Shown one piece after another: positions 1 to 10,335 of a stretch of DNA of 64,000 nt. The position numbers were made by a program, and so were the translations under genes. Position 1 is the stretch's first letter. The number at the start of each line of letters is the position of its first letter. The stretch is from Lineus longissimus (taxonomy: Eukaryota > Nemertea > Pilidiophora > Heteronemertea > Lineidae): assembly GCF_910592395.1 (NCBI RefSeq), contig NC_088321.1, positions 7,810,001-7,874,000 on the forward strand, read 5' to 3'. Below the pieces are notes generated by a model, which saw nothing but the letters and a program-made list of their open reading frames with translations, searched no databases and had not been told where the DNA came from.

Positions 1-99
1 ACAAGAGGCTTTGTTCGGTCCATCTGAGTGTACATATAATTTCATATAATGAGTGCGATTACAAGTTGAAGGTTGTTACAGAGAGTAAATCTTACTCGC

Positions 100-520
100 T
101 GCGATGGGTCATTCGACAGACTCAACCCAGTAGACAACCAGTAACTACTGCAATCTGGACCTTTATATCAATCCGTTGAAGTTTAGTTTGAGACAAACCA
201 GTCCATTAGATGCAAGGTCACAACCTAGGACAACTAGTAAATGCAGTCTGGACCTTTGTATCAATTCCTTTGAAGTACAGGTTGTGAAAAACCAGTCCAG
301 TCGATGCATGGTCACAACCTTGGGGCAAACAGTTGAGGCAGTAGAGACCTTTACATCAAATTATATCAAGTGCATTTTGAGACAAACCAGCTCAGTATCA
401 AAATGCATGGTCACAACATTGGGGCAAGTTGTAAAGGCAATCTGGACCGTTACATCAATTCCTTTGAAGTGTAGGTTAGTTGTGACAAACTAGTCCATCG
501 AACATGGTCCAGCCTAAGCC
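100..520. repeat. Degenerate tandem repeat, about 95-bp period
   Basis: Four to five diverged units. The phrase ACCAGTCCA or a close variant recurs near 197, 291, 386 and 489, each followed by a block resembling GCATGGTCACAACC and then TCTGGACC and ATCAATTCCTTTGAAGT. Spacing is 94, 95 and 103 bases. A short ORF through the array is a by-product of the repeat and has no recognisable domain. Confidence 0.75.
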
Positions 521-2146
521 GGTACAGCCATGCAGTAAGTGCCGTCGGCTTTACATCAGGGACAACCAACCACTTTCAAGGCGAGGATCAAGTCCAAGGG
601 GTATGATTTTCTTAGCCCGCATTGATAGCGAGTCAAAACTTAACAGATACACTGATTTTCTTGCAAACCAACTGCTACATATTGTTTTTTTTTATTCAAT
701 CTTTTTTGAGTTTTAAAAGTATTAAAGTGAAAATTTAATTTTTAAAGAAATCTTCCCCTAATGACTTCCACTGGACCGCGACAAATTCAGCGTTCAATTA
801 CCCAAATCGTCTGTCGGTTATCGAGCGGAAACGGAATTCAAGATGGCCTCCGTGGCGGCCAAATTCCCCTAGTATTAGTCACATGACTCCTACGTCATTG
901 GCGCAGGTAAAAGTAAACACGACCGACATGGCGTGAGTTGTCTAAGTCAGAGAAGAATGGTAGGTTTTATGGCAGTTGATAATGAATGCGACCAAAACCA
1001 CTGAGATTTGGAGGCATATATGTCCGTAACAGGACTGACACAAAATCAACTGGAAATTGACAAAGATCAGGGATAAATGGCGTTGTAGTTCTACCCGCTG
1101 CAGATGGGTAACCTCCAGACAGAAGTTAGGAAGAAAGTACCTTTAAGTTATAGCAAAGTCAAAATGTACGAGAATACAACTAGACTGGCACTGGGAGTGC
1201 AGTGGGACCCCCCCCCCCCCCATAATCCCCTACCCGCATCACGCTCCAGACCAGAAAATTATTAGACATCAATGACTTGGCCCTAATGTGTCATGATTAT
1301 GTGATCTCCGTCATGAATGCATCTGCTGAGAAATAAGTTTCAACAAATAGCACGTGGTAATATTTACTGCAGCCTAAATATAGAAACAGACAATGACAGT
1401 TGGTATTTCTACTCATGAGAGATCGATCGTAAACAATGCCATGTTTTATTTCAGCGCATGTGCAGTACATCGATTCGGATCGTTGATGATCTAGCCTCTC
1501 CCACCAACAAGCCCCCCCCCCCCCCACACACACACCCGGACCGCTGAAGCGAGAGAGGTCTCTCTGATAATTGACGGAACAAGTGGAAAGTTAACGGACG
1601 ATCGACGACACTCACATCCACGCACGGGCCACGGCATAATGCCCCCGATTTCTGTCGGGGGCATAACAAAGATTTAGTAATTTTTAACACCATGGGTTTG
1701 CTATATAAAAGAAGATGAGCCGTGATCAGCCATACCAAAGTTGTATGCATAGTGTTCAATGATTCCTTAACAGATCGAGGCTCTTTTCCCCAGTCAAAGA
1801 CTTCCAGTGGCCCCACTGGCGTACTTATATACTCTCAATGGATATTAAAATGATTTTGGATGGTTGGTTATGACTTCGAAACAAATTAGTGGTAATTACT
1901 TTTATCATATACCCTAAACCTAAGTGAAGTGATCCGGCAGACAAGACCATGAAAACCTCCCAAAAATGTCCCAAAAATGCATTCAAATTCAACCAAAATT
2001 ACGGACAGTGCCCCAGGGACTGGCTTCTGCATGTATAAGACAATACAAACCCCACTGCTCTTCATAACTTTGCAGACTTTATTTTGAGAGAAATGTGCGC
2101 AAGATGCATGAAACATTTATCGCATGACATGAGCGTGCAATACAAA
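521..2146. other. No gene recognised; low-complexity tracts
   Basis: No coding region is convincing. The stretch contains C-runs near 1208-1220 and 1512-1525, the second followed by a short CA run. Around 842-866 there is a short match to the tandem family with the 'GATGGC...GGCGGCC' core that fills 14.1-15.1 kb. Short ORFs on the minus strand at 1297-2116 have no recognisable motif and cross the homopolymers, so they are not called. Confidence 0.5.
1636..1665. repeat. GCCCCCGA/TCGGGGGC hairpin, possible TE terminus
   Basis: An inverted repeat TAATGCCCCCGA / TCGGGGGCATAA is separated by about 6 bases. A related arrangement (ATGCCCCC ... GAGGGCATAATAA) lies at about 21198-21230 and again at about 44750-44780, so this is probably a terminus or subterminal hairpin of a dispersed DNA element rather than a regulatory hairpin. 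Confidence 0.4.
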
Positions 2147-2174
2147 CGTTCAATAAAAAATATTTTATTGAACG
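2147..2174. repeat. Perfect 12-bp palindrome, 4-nt loop
   Basis: CGTTCAATAAAA and its exact reverse complement TTTTATTGAACG flank the loop AATA. It may be a footprint of a foldback element; no target duplication was found around it. Confidence 0.6.
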
Positions 2175-2342
2175 AGAATGCTCGAGATCATTTCTCGTGC
2201 AATCCAGACTCTGACTGTTGAAAGACAGTCGACTTTTAAGTCATTTTCATTGTCGTCCTTTTTCTACATTATTGCGTTGGAATTCAGCCATGTCGCGAAG
2301 TCACGACGATGTCATGAGGTTGTGACGTCGTCAACTCAGGTC

Positions 2343-2803
2343 TCAGTAGGGAGGGGTTTTTTGTATTCATGCGCGGCCAACTCCTAACCGTAATTCCTAA
2401 AAAATCATTGATTTCTTGGTCCTCATAGTATGCCAGTGTTGATTTAGCAGTTGTTTTGGCAAGGACATGGTTTTTTTGAGTTTTCCGAAACCTAGAGCGC
2501 TACTCAATAGGCGGTTAACAAGAAACTACGCATTATACTGTTGTTGCCGACGTATGTGTACACTGAACTTGGGATGTGCGTCGGCCCCGTGTTGAAATGA
2601 CGTCCAGTGTCAGTTGGTGCGTTTTTCGCTGATTTGTGCAAAATTCAACATATCTCAAAAGTTCAATGGTTGACCCTCGATTTTTTTGATTTTTGTGTTG
2701 CGTAAGCAACTGTCTTTCACGGGAGGATGGTCACAGTAAGAATTATTTTGGAAGAAATGTATAATATCTGGGGTTTTCCGTGATTGTCCGGCCGAATTGG
2801 CAA
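2343..2803 (+). repeat. Dispersed repeat, copy 1
   Basis: This block matches 31345-31818 in the same orientation, from 'CTCAGTAGGGAGGGG' to 'GGCAATATTGCC'. Small indels and perhaps 5-7% substitutions separate them by eye. The second copy lies inside a TIR element with a 9-bp target duplication (30599-32292), so this copy is probably a fragment of a related element whose termini are no longer visible here. Confidence 0.8.
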
Positions 2804-3548
2804 TATTGCCCGAAAGCTCTCGACCTGCGGTCTCGAGTTTTCCGGTCGTAGAAAATCATCTCGTGCAATCTGGCTACCCGGAATCAGCCACTCGTGTGGT
2901 TTTCTTATTGTATCGATAATTAAAGTAATTTGTTACATTAACAATAAAATAAGACGATCCATGGCAATTTTTAAAGCTGCATTCGGTATGTGATGATTCT
3001 TAACACAGCTGGTCTTCATACAGTCAAAACGGTCAAAATTCAGATTTTGGCACAATCACTTCCAGTGAGGCTATCGATGAAATGGATTGTGGATGCTGGT
3101 TGCCAGTGGATTGACAACGGTATCAAATCAATAAGAGGAGATTCCTTACAAAGGGAATTTATCCATTAGTAACACCCATAAAGGAACATTTTACCACAAA
3201 CATGAACATTGGAAGCAGTTACAAACACACAGATCAATGGTTTGAAATTAATCACAATAGTGGCTCCACACAACGCCTATATGGGGAACTTCCATTTTTG
3301 CGGAAAAGCGACACCAAACGTCTATTTGAGTTATTAACAAAAAGCTGAAAACACGACAATATATGTTTATTTGAGATACGAACGCCACCAAACGTCTATT
3401 TGAGTGTATGTCTATTTGAGATACGACACAATATGTTTATTTTAGGTACGTCTCCGTTAAAACGAGCGTCACCAAACGTCCATTCGAGTCATAACACAAC
3501 ATAAAATGTCTATTTGAGACAACCTCTATTTATGCGGAAATAACCGCC
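2804..3548. repeat. Non-coding; short direct repeats of GTCTATTTGAG
   Basis: From about 3297 to 3535 the words CCAAACGTCTATTTGAG, ATGTTTATTTGAGATACG and CTCTATTTATGCGGAAA recur in direct orientation at irregular spacing. The pattern resembles subterminal repeats of a decayed DNA transposon. Nothing else is seen in the stretch. Confidence 0.45.
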
Positions 3549-3721
3549 CATACTGTTGTCAAAAAAACGATCAAAGTTATTCGGGAAGAAAGTTTTCAAG
3601 AAACTGCACACAAAGGCCAAGGGCACAAAGAAAGCTAAAGAAATTCGCCATGGTTTGACTAGTGGCGGGGGCTTCAAACGGGGAAGAAATAGTTACAACA
3701 AGCCCTTTCAGAACGGACCCT
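3549..3721 (+). pseudogene. DIRS gag remnant, upstream part
   Basis: A lysine-rich stretch followed by 'GGGFKRGRNSYNKPF' ends abruptly where LINE sequence begins. The basic, Gly/Arg-rich composition is usual for the C-terminal half of DIRS gag proteins, which bind nucleic acid. The same frame type (Arg/Gly-rich) resumes at 4571 just after the LINE's ATT-rich tail, which is the reason for joining the pieces. The gag N-terminus was not found. Assignment rests on composition and position, not on a catalytic motif. Confidence 0.55.
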
Positions 3722-4570
3722 CGTCCTAAGTTAAAAAGTTGCATCCAAGAGGTGCGGGAATGGATGGCCATCAACTCTCTGAAACTCAACGACGAAAAGA
3801 CAGAATTTATCCTTGTTTCATCTGGCGCCGGCTATCAACGGCAGGAATTAAGCATTAAGCCTGTCCATCAAAATAGGAGATCAGCTTATCTCAGCGGTGC
3901 CTCATGCACGTATTATCAGTGCTATTTTTGACGAACACCTCTCAATGGACCGACACATAAATTCTATATGTAAGTCAGCCTACTTCGAAATTCACAATAT
4001 TGGTCTTATCAGAAAAATCCTTACAGTTGATGCCACAAAAACCCTTGTTCATGCCCTTGTCACCTCTAGATTGGATGGTCTGAACGCACTGCTACTTGGC
4101 CTGCCTCCAGAGAGTTCAAAATAGTGCTGCTCGTGTCATCACTGGTGTTTGCAGGTCAGATCATATTACTCCAGTGCTGAACGACCTCCACTGGCTCCGT
4201 ATCCGCAGCAGGATAAAGTATAAGATTCTACTCCTTGTATTTAAGTGCTTTAACAATTTAGCCCAAAATTACATATCCTCCCTCATAGAAGTCTACCAAC
4301 CTAGACGCAGTCTCCGTTCCTCATCTGTTGGCCCACTGTTGGTGCGACCAAGGAGTAGGTTGATAACGTTTGGCGACCGAGCCTTCTCCACTGCAGCCCC
4401 AAGGCTCTGGAATCAACTTCAGAATGTGCCAGCATCTCGGTCTTCAAATCGCATCTTAAATCCTATCTCTTAGGTCGCTACCACTCCTGTCTCTCTTTTA
4501 AAGTGTCACCGATCATTCTGAGTGGATTCTGGCACTATAAATCATTTCAATATTATTATTACTATTATCA
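3722..4570 (+). pseudogene. 5'-truncated CR1/L2-type LINE inserted in DIRS gag
   Basis: This is the C-terminal part of a LINE ORF2 downstream of the reverse-transcriptase active site, in several frames. Visible signatures are 'WMAINSLKLNDEKTEF', 'LQRVQNSAARVITG', 'HITPVLNDLHWLRIRSRI' and 'GDRAFSTAAPRLWNQL', all typical of the thumb and C-terminal region of CR1/L2-related elements. Frameshifts occur near 3900 and 4110. The 3' end is an ATT-rich simple repeat (4551-4570), the usual tail for this group. No clear target duplication was seen, which is common for CR1/L2 insertions. 5' truncation just after the palm domain indicates incomplete reverse transcription. Confidence 0.85.
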
Positions 4571-4826
4571 CGTACAGACGGCGGGGGTCAGAGGAACACA
4601 AGTTACCAGTACAACGCCAGAGGTATCGCTACATCAAGCAACGTCAGAAGAGGTCGTGGCAGAGGAACCAAGACAAGAGGCCAAAAAAGGTACGTTGCAG
4701 TCAAAGTCAGTAGCCTCATCGGCACCAAACCGATTATCACTTCCAGGGTAATTCGCAAACATTTCTGTGGAGACAGTGGCGAGGGAAATAAGGTCTTTAG
4801 GGCTTTGACATCCGCCTCCTACAGAC
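4571..4826 (+). pseudogene. DIRS gag remnant, downstream part
   Basis: After the LINE tail the frame starting at 4571 reads an Arg/Gly-rich stretch including 'SSNVRRGRGRGTKTRGQK', consistent with a gag nucleic-acid-binding tail. This frame stays open to beyond 5600 in the shadow of the reverse-transcriptase frame, so the true gag stop is not obvious. The pol frame starts in the overlapping region around 4807, as expected for overlapping gag and pol in DIRS elements. Confidence 0.5.
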
Positions 4827-5890
4827 GGACCTGTAGGGGGTCGTCTCATAGATTGTCTAGAAAATTGGAAAAAAGTCACAAACGACCCGACAGTTCTGGA
4901 AGTGGTAGGCGGTTATCATATTCCATTGTGGAATACCCCAAAACAAAACAGACAACCCTTCAGTCCCAGATTTTCCACAGCAGAGACAGAACAAATAGAC
5001 ATAGAGAAAAGGGCCATCACAGAAGTAATGAACCCAAGCACGGACTTATTTCTGAGTCACATCTTCCTTCGGCAGAAGAAAGATGGAACTTACAGACCAG
5101 TTTTCAATATGAAGAATCTAAATGCATTCATCCCATAAGAACACTTCAAAATGGAAATCATCCCAATGCTGAAAAACCTCGTGCAGCCAGGGGATTGGAT
5201 GGTAAAAATAGACCTAAAAGATGCATACTTTTGCGTCCCAATGGCAGAAAACACAAGAAAGTTTCTTTGCTTCCAATGGAGGGGCAAGACATACATGTAT
5301 CGGGTTCTTCCATTTGGCTTAGGCCCAGCACCACGGGTTTTCATCAAAATCCTGAAGGTCCCAATAGGCCTATTGAGAAGACTGGGCTTCAGGCTGATAA
5401 TATTCCTGGACGATCTCATTCTGCTACACCAAGACCCATTGGTACTACAGCAGCAACTCCAGACCTGTCTTTGCTTACTTCAGGCACTAGGATTCATAAT
5501 AAATTGGACCAAGTCAATCCTGAATCCAGACCAAGTGATGAATTCTTACCTAGGTTTTGCAGTAGACTCCGTACGAATGCAACTACAGTTACCGGAGGAC
5601 AAGATTGCGAAGATACAAGCTAAATGCAAAGACATGGTGGCACAAGACCAGACAAGAGTCCGAGAGCTGGCACAACTAATAGGGAAATTAGCGGCGACAA
5701 CGAAGGCGATTCTCCCCGGGCCCCTGCACTACAGGAACCTGCAGATGCTGAAGAGGGCAGGCCTTCGTTTGAAGAGTCAATGTTACGAGACCACAGTTAC
5801 GCTCAACCCCGACTGCAAAGCAGACTTAAAGTGGTTGATAGAACAGCTTCGAAACCACAATGGGAAGGCAACAATATCGACCAAGCCAAC
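4807..5890 (+). pseudogene. DIRS reverse transcriptase, one stop, then interrupted
   Basis: The frame with codons at positions divisible by three reads 'GGRLIDCLENWKKV', 'LRQKKDGTYRPVFNMKNLN', 'VKIDLKDAYFCVPM', 'YRVLPFGLGPAPRVF' and the catalytic 'IIFLDDLILLH' (FLDD in place of the commoner YLDD or YADD), then the connection region 'YLGFAVDSVRMQLQLPEDK'. This matches the DIRS1/PAT reverse transcriptases. A single TAA at 5136-5138 breaks an otherwise open frame where the family normally has a tyrosine. The frame runs into the left end of the TIR element at 5891. Its role was to copy element RNA into DNA. Confidence 0.85.
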
Positions 5891-7129
5891 GGGTGATTTC
5901 ACAATCCAGTGTGTGTTAGGTGTTGGGTGTTAGTGTTACTGATCTGTAACAGATCTGTTAACAGATTCGCTAATCTGGGCTCCTCAAACGGTGCTCAGAT
6001 TCAACAGGCTGTTAACAGGGTGTTAACACGGTGTTAACAGGGTGTTGAGAAAAAAAGTTTTTTTAGATTACCTGGTAATCATTCAATGAAACTGCATGTG
6101 TACAAATCACTGCTACTGTGGCATCACAACTTTTTCCATTGCGACCACAAAAATAAGCATTTCCTGCATGGTCCGGCCTTTGAATGCGAATGATGACCCC
6201 ATCAATAAACAGAATCACACGTCTAACGCGACCATCAACATCCTCAAGATCCTGAGCAAGTTCATCGAATTCATCTGGTCCTGGTAGAGATATGTGCTGC
6301 GGGGCGATGTCCATGAAGAATGATACAACCTGTCGAATATCGGCAAATGATGTGGAGGTTGCACGACCAAATGCAAATCCGACCAGCCTGTAGTACCCCC
6401 CAGACGACACATAATGCAAAAATGTCTCTATCATTTTTCTGGATACGTCATGGCGAGCCTGTCCTCGGTCTCTCCAGGCATGAAATTCATCCGCCAGCTC
6501 CTCCACTTGGGGCTCTGTTAGCCTCATGTGTTTCTCTGTAGGCTCTGTGCTGGTAGCTGCTGTCCTCACATGATTTTCTTCCCTGTTGATGGCTATGGCT
6601 TGGAGAAATGGCTCGAACATCATTTTGACAAAGAAATCAAATTTCTTCACTTCTAAAGAAAATGGCCGCTAACAGAACACCGAGTTGTGAAATCATGACG
6701 GTGTTACACCTCCTTAACCTCTAGAGGTTAGTGTTGAAAGATTTTCCTAAAGTTTGTATTGGTCAAGTAAAGTGCAAGGTACTTATCTACATTGAAACAT
6801 AGTGATTCTCTGAAAACATTAAATGAGAGATAATGAAATTATCTTAAGAAATATTGAAATTAGAAGAAAAACTCGCTGAACAGATTTCAGGTTGCTGAGA
6901 TTAAGTCAACACCTCATGTTACATATCTGTGAGGTGTTCGTGTTAGTGTGACAGCTCTGTTGAAATTTTGCTATTTTCAACAGATCTGTCACACTAACAT
7001 GACACTAACACTAGTGTGACACCGGTGTTTGTATCGATTTCAGAACCCAGTGTTAGTGAAACAGATCTGTTACAGATCTGTTACACTAACACATCAACAC
7101 ATAACACACACTGGATTGTGAAATCACCC
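5891..7129. mobile_element. 1.24-kb TIR element with Harbinger-like fragment
   Basis: The ends are long inverted repeats: GGGTGATTTCACAATCCAGT at 5891 and its complement ending at 7129, with similarity extending beyond 60 bases into repeats of 'AACAGATCTGTTA'. Removing exactly 5891-7129 (1239 bases, a multiple of three) puts the flanking DIRS codons back in frame at an RNase H 'TDAS' motif, so the boundaries are well defined. No direct target duplication is visible; the three flanking bases are AAC and ATT, which does not fit the usual TWA of Harbinger elements. Subterminal GTTAACAGGGTGTTAAC repeats and a hairpin at about 6940-7015 are present. Confidence 0.85.
6063..6650 (-). pseudogene. Harbinger (HARBI1-like) transposase, truncated
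   Basis: A 195-residue minus-strand ORF. The N-terminal half looks like a helical leader ('MRLTEPQVEELADEF...'), followed by 'FGRATSTSFADIRQVV' and the transposase core start 'RVILFIDGVIIRIQRPDH' and 'YFCGRNGKSCDATV'. The motif with the catalytic Asp (IDG) and the YxxxRxG(K/R) block is typical of the PIF/Harbinger DDE_Tnp_4 family. The protein ends soon after this block, so the second Asp and the Glu are missing: it is a truncated and inactive enzyme, or a first exon whose partner has been deleted. Full-length relatives are about 350-450 residues. It lies antisense within the TIR element. Confidence 0.7.
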
Positions 7130-7766
7130 ATTGACATTTACAACAGATGCCTCGTTGACGGAATAGGGAGCGGTCCTAGAAACATCGAAGGATGTAGCGC
7201 AGGTACGATGGACCAAAGAAGAGACAAGACTCCATATCAACGTGTTAGAGTTGAAAGTAGTGGAGATTGCCCTGAAATCATTAGCACGACAGGCAAAAAA
7301 TTGCCACAGACACTTCAGGCTGGACAACTCGTCAGCCGTTGCCCAGATCAACAAATTAGGAGGGAACAAGATCCCGAGACCTGCTGAAGATCACCCAAGA
7401 AGTATGGGACTATTGTATTCAGAGAGACATCTCATTGACAGCAGAGCACCTCCCAGGGGTGAAGAATGAGGAAGCAGACCAAGCTTCCAGAGGCGATAAC
7501 ATTCAACGCGTTTGCACTAGATTGGGGAAGGTTGGAGGCATATGCATTTCCACCATTTTGCCTGATTGGACGAAGCTTGGCAAAAGTCAAGGAGGACAAA
7601 GCGAACATGATCTTGATCACACCAGTGTGGCAAGGACAACAGTGGTACCCGACACTACTAGAGATGACTGTAGATCGACCAATCTACTTCCCCCGACAGC
7701 AAATCTGCTGACGGACCCCAAGGGGGACAGCCACTCTCTCGTTCTCGACTACACAATGTACCTGGC
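7130..7766 (+). pseudogene. DIRS RNase H and linker remnant
   Basis: Immediately after the TIR element the frame reads 'TFTTDAS' (first catalytic Asp of RNase H), then 'RLHINVLELKVVEIALKSL' (Glu motif) and 'RLDNSSAVAQINKLGG' (second Asp). After a frameshift near 7390 it reads 'SLTAEHLPGVKNEEADQASR', the C-terminal RNase H motif. A TAG stop follows the first motif. A further frame, 'YAFPPFCLIGRSLAKV' and 'QQWYPTLLEM', is the conserved linker between RNase H and recombinase in DIRS elements. The enzyme would remove the RNA strand during reverse transcription. Confidence 0.8.
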
Positions 7767-7769
7767 GGC

Positions 7770-8996
7770 ATGGAAAATCTCAGGGAGACGAGAAGAACAC
7801 CAGGGTTTTCTGAATCAGCTGCAGAACTCTACAGAAGAGGCTGGAGGGAGGGAACTGAGGCTGCTTACGACTCAGGTTGGAAAAAGTGGACTGGCTGGTG
7901 TGTCGGACGGGATTTTAATCCATTTCAGGCCACTGTGGCAAATATAGGCAATTTCCTGTCGTCAGAGTATGAGACAGGAAGGGCATATAACACAGTAAAT
8001 GGCTACAGATCAGCCATCTCGGCGAGACACCTGGAAATAGACGGTCACAAGACGGGACAACACCCTGACATTGTGAGACTGATGCATGGGGTCTTTAATT
8101 GCAGACCACCGGTACCACGATATATGGACACCTGTGCGGTGGATGTAGTCCTCACAGCAATAAATTTACTGGGGTGCAATCGGACCATGAACATCAAAGA
8201 TTTATCTGCCAAACTAGCAATGCCTATGGCACTGACAGGTGCATGCAGGTGCTCAGAATTACTGAGTAAAATAAAAATTATCAACAAAGCCAGGGAGGGT
8301 AAGAATGTGGTCTTCCAACTGGATTCTGTGACAAAGACCTCACGACCATGAAAACCATTGTTGAAATTGACATTCGTACCATAATATGACACAAATGACA
8401 AACTAGATGTTGTGCAGTGCTTGGAATCGAATGAGACCAGGACAGAAAATGGCGCATCACAGCCGAACAGAAACAGTATCTGTTCCTGGCTATGGTAAAA
8501 CCACACCGCCCAGTAGCAAAATGCACAATAGCAAGATGGCTACAGTTCATCATGACAAAAGCGGGCATTGACACGGACAAATACAAAGCCCATTCGACAA
8601 GGGCGGCGACCACGACCAAAGCCAAAATTCAAGGCTTGTCAGTGGAGCAAATTGTGACCCGCTCTACCAAAACTAGGCGCTTGTCGCATCTGAACTTGCC
8701 AGGTTGATACGGACTTGTTGTTCATTTCCCTATTGTAGACCTTTTGTGAAATGTGACCAAATCAGTTTGTAATAGATTTCACAAAAGGTCTACAATAGGG
8801 AAATGAACAACAAGTTCGTATCAACCTGTCAAGTTCAGATGCTACAAGCGCCTAGTTTTGGTAGAGCGAGTCACAATTATGAAGAAAGCGGACTGGTCAA
8901 GGGCAAGCACATTTGGTAGATTTTATGACAAAGATATTGGATCGCAGGCCCAAAATAAATGCCAGTTCCAAGATAAAGTATTGGAATGGATGTAGG
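7770..8996 (+). pseudogene. DIRS tyrosine recombinase, split by a MITE
   Basis: The N-terminal core-binding part reads 'AAYDSGWKKWTGWCVGRDFN' and 'FLSSEYETGRAYNTVNGYRS'. The catalytic residues can be traced: Arg in 'TGACRCSELL', His-x-x-Arg in 'HSTRAATTTKAK', and the nucleophilic Tyr in 'FGRFYDKD' just downstream of the MITE. A stop at 8349-8351 and a frameshift before 8492 separate the first Arg from the HxxR box. The 221-bp MITE sits between HxxR and Tyr. The second copy at 23219-23478 retains an uninterrupted HxxR-to-Tyr segment ending 'DKVLEWM'. The enzyme would integrate a circular DNA intermediate without target duplication. Confidence 0.85.
8654..8874. mobile_element. 221-bp foldback MITE in the DIRS recombinase
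   Basis: An almost complete palindrome: the left arm starts GTGACCCGCTCTACCAAAAC and the right arm ends GTTTTGGTAGAGCGAGTCAC, with about 100-base arms and a small loop near 8755-8775. AATT lies on both sides (8650-8653 and 8875-8878). The second DIRS copy has the empty site, a single AATT at 23358-23361, which proves insertion or later precise loss. No coding capacity; the superfamily is not clear from a 4-bp target. Confidence 0.93.
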
Positions 8997-9905
8997 TTAG
9001 CTTTGAACATTCAATTATTACATCTATTTACGGTTTATGAAATTAGATTTAAAAGTGTGCGAAGCACATGAAATTAAATTATAATTTAATAAGTAAACCT
9101 AAATAGATGTAATAATCCCACCCTCCCTACCCATATTGATTTTGAAACATCCTTTCTCACTTTATCTTTACATATAGATCTGGATAACACATCTGAGACA
9201 ACAACCACGGGAGAAGGACAATGTGAATTCGGCAAGGACTGGTTATGACACTTGCGGAAAAATCAGACTTTATTTTAAGAGACAACGGTCTCACATGAAG
9301 TCAGGTTGGACTAAGTTCAGTTATTAAGGCGATTCATAAGCCGAAGAAGAGACGAGCAGTCTGGTGAAGTTCAGTTCAGTTGATTTATTTGGACATGAGG
9401 CGATAAGCCGAAGGAGGACAGCAGTCCTGTATAGATTTAAATTTAAATTCAGTTATTGACACGCAGGAACGGCAGTAACCTTAATAGCCAGTGGGCTGGT
9501 TATCTTATGTTATTTACTTCATTTGTTGAACTTTGAAAAAAAGAAGAAGATTGTTTATCAGTTTGTACTTCTATAACCTGTACAGTATATATCTTAAAAC
9601 TAGCAACTCATAAGGGGTGGACGGGGCGGTTATGAGAACCTAGTATGTTTTTTGAGTAAACTTGTTGGTCCAATCATGATTGAAGACATGATTGGGTCTA
9701 TTAGCTAGGTTTGAAATTGCAGCGGACTCCAAATGAGGATGGGATGAGAGGAAAATGCAGATTCGTTTTCGGTTGAGACCGGAACGAAGTTTCAGCTGAC
9801 CTGTTGAATTCTGGAGCGAAATTCAATTATTACATCTATTAAGGTTTACTCATTAAATTATAATTTCATTTCGTGTGCTTCGCACATTTATGAAATTTCA
9901 AATTG
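8997..9905. repeat. DIRS 3' terminal region with inverted repeats
   Basis: A palindromic block at 9012-9118 (ATTATTACATCTATTT ... AAATAGATGTAATAAT around TGTGCGAAGCACA) is repeated in inverted form at 9828-9903 ('...TTCGTGTGCTTCGCACA...'). About 700 bases without coding potential lie between. Inverted terminal repeats and an internal complementary region are the hallmark of DIRS elements, which lack LTRs. The duplicate at 23479-24392 has the same layout. Confidence 0.65.
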
Positions 9906-10109
9906 TGGATGGTCGCTGGTGGTTTACCAATGGTATCGAATTAAATCAAAGGCGATTCCATAAATGGGGCATTGGTCCAATCGATTATTGATAAGCAGAT
10001 CGCTCGATATGTATTCTTGTCCTTAGAGGTCCTACATGTATAGGTATGCTGATGTCTGTCAGATATCTCTGCTGTCGTATGTATAAAGCATAGTTTTATG
10101 CAAATCTCA

Positions 10110-10335
10110 TTACCAAGTTGTGGCTTAACATGGGTATGTCATTGATTGCCTATGACTTTTTCGAAACGTACTTCACAGGCAAAGGCTATATAAAAAACCT
10201 CATTCAAAGGCCATGGCTATACAGGAACCACAGTCAGAGCTCATGTATATGTGGAAACCTCATCACACGTTTTAACAGGCTATGGTGGTGCATCTTTTTC
10301 TATTTCAGGGAAGCATGTTTTGCTGAATCTACTAT
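10110..10335. repeat. Degenerate minisatellite, unit about 36 bp
   Basis: Repeats of a core like CAGGCCATGGCTATATGG followed by AAACCTCATT. The same unit recurs at 12390-12745 and in the second segment at 24605-24785 and 27265-27622, so D1 and D2 each hold two arrays of the same minisatellite about 2.2 kb apart. Confidence 0.6.

Larger units (their letters stand above)
3549..9905 (+). mobile_element. DIRS-type YR retrotransposon, degenerate and triply interrupted
   Basis: Order on the plus strand: gag remnant, reverse transcriptase, RNase H, tyrosine recombinase, then an inverted-repeat terminal region. This is the organisation of the DIRS order, which integrates through a tyrosine recombinase instead of a DDE integrase. 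A LINE fragment (3722-4570), a Harbinger-like TIR element (5891-7129) and a foldback MITE (8654-8874) interrupt it; conceptually skipping each rejoins the flanking DIRS protein. The left terminal repeat was not found, so the 5' end is probably truncated near 3549. Stops and frameshifts make it non-functional. Confidence 0.85.

Noticed and set aside
6063-6650. A domesticated host HARBI1 gene
   Set aside because: It is truncated after the first catalytic region and sits between long TIRs inside a DIRS element, so it is a transposon remnant.
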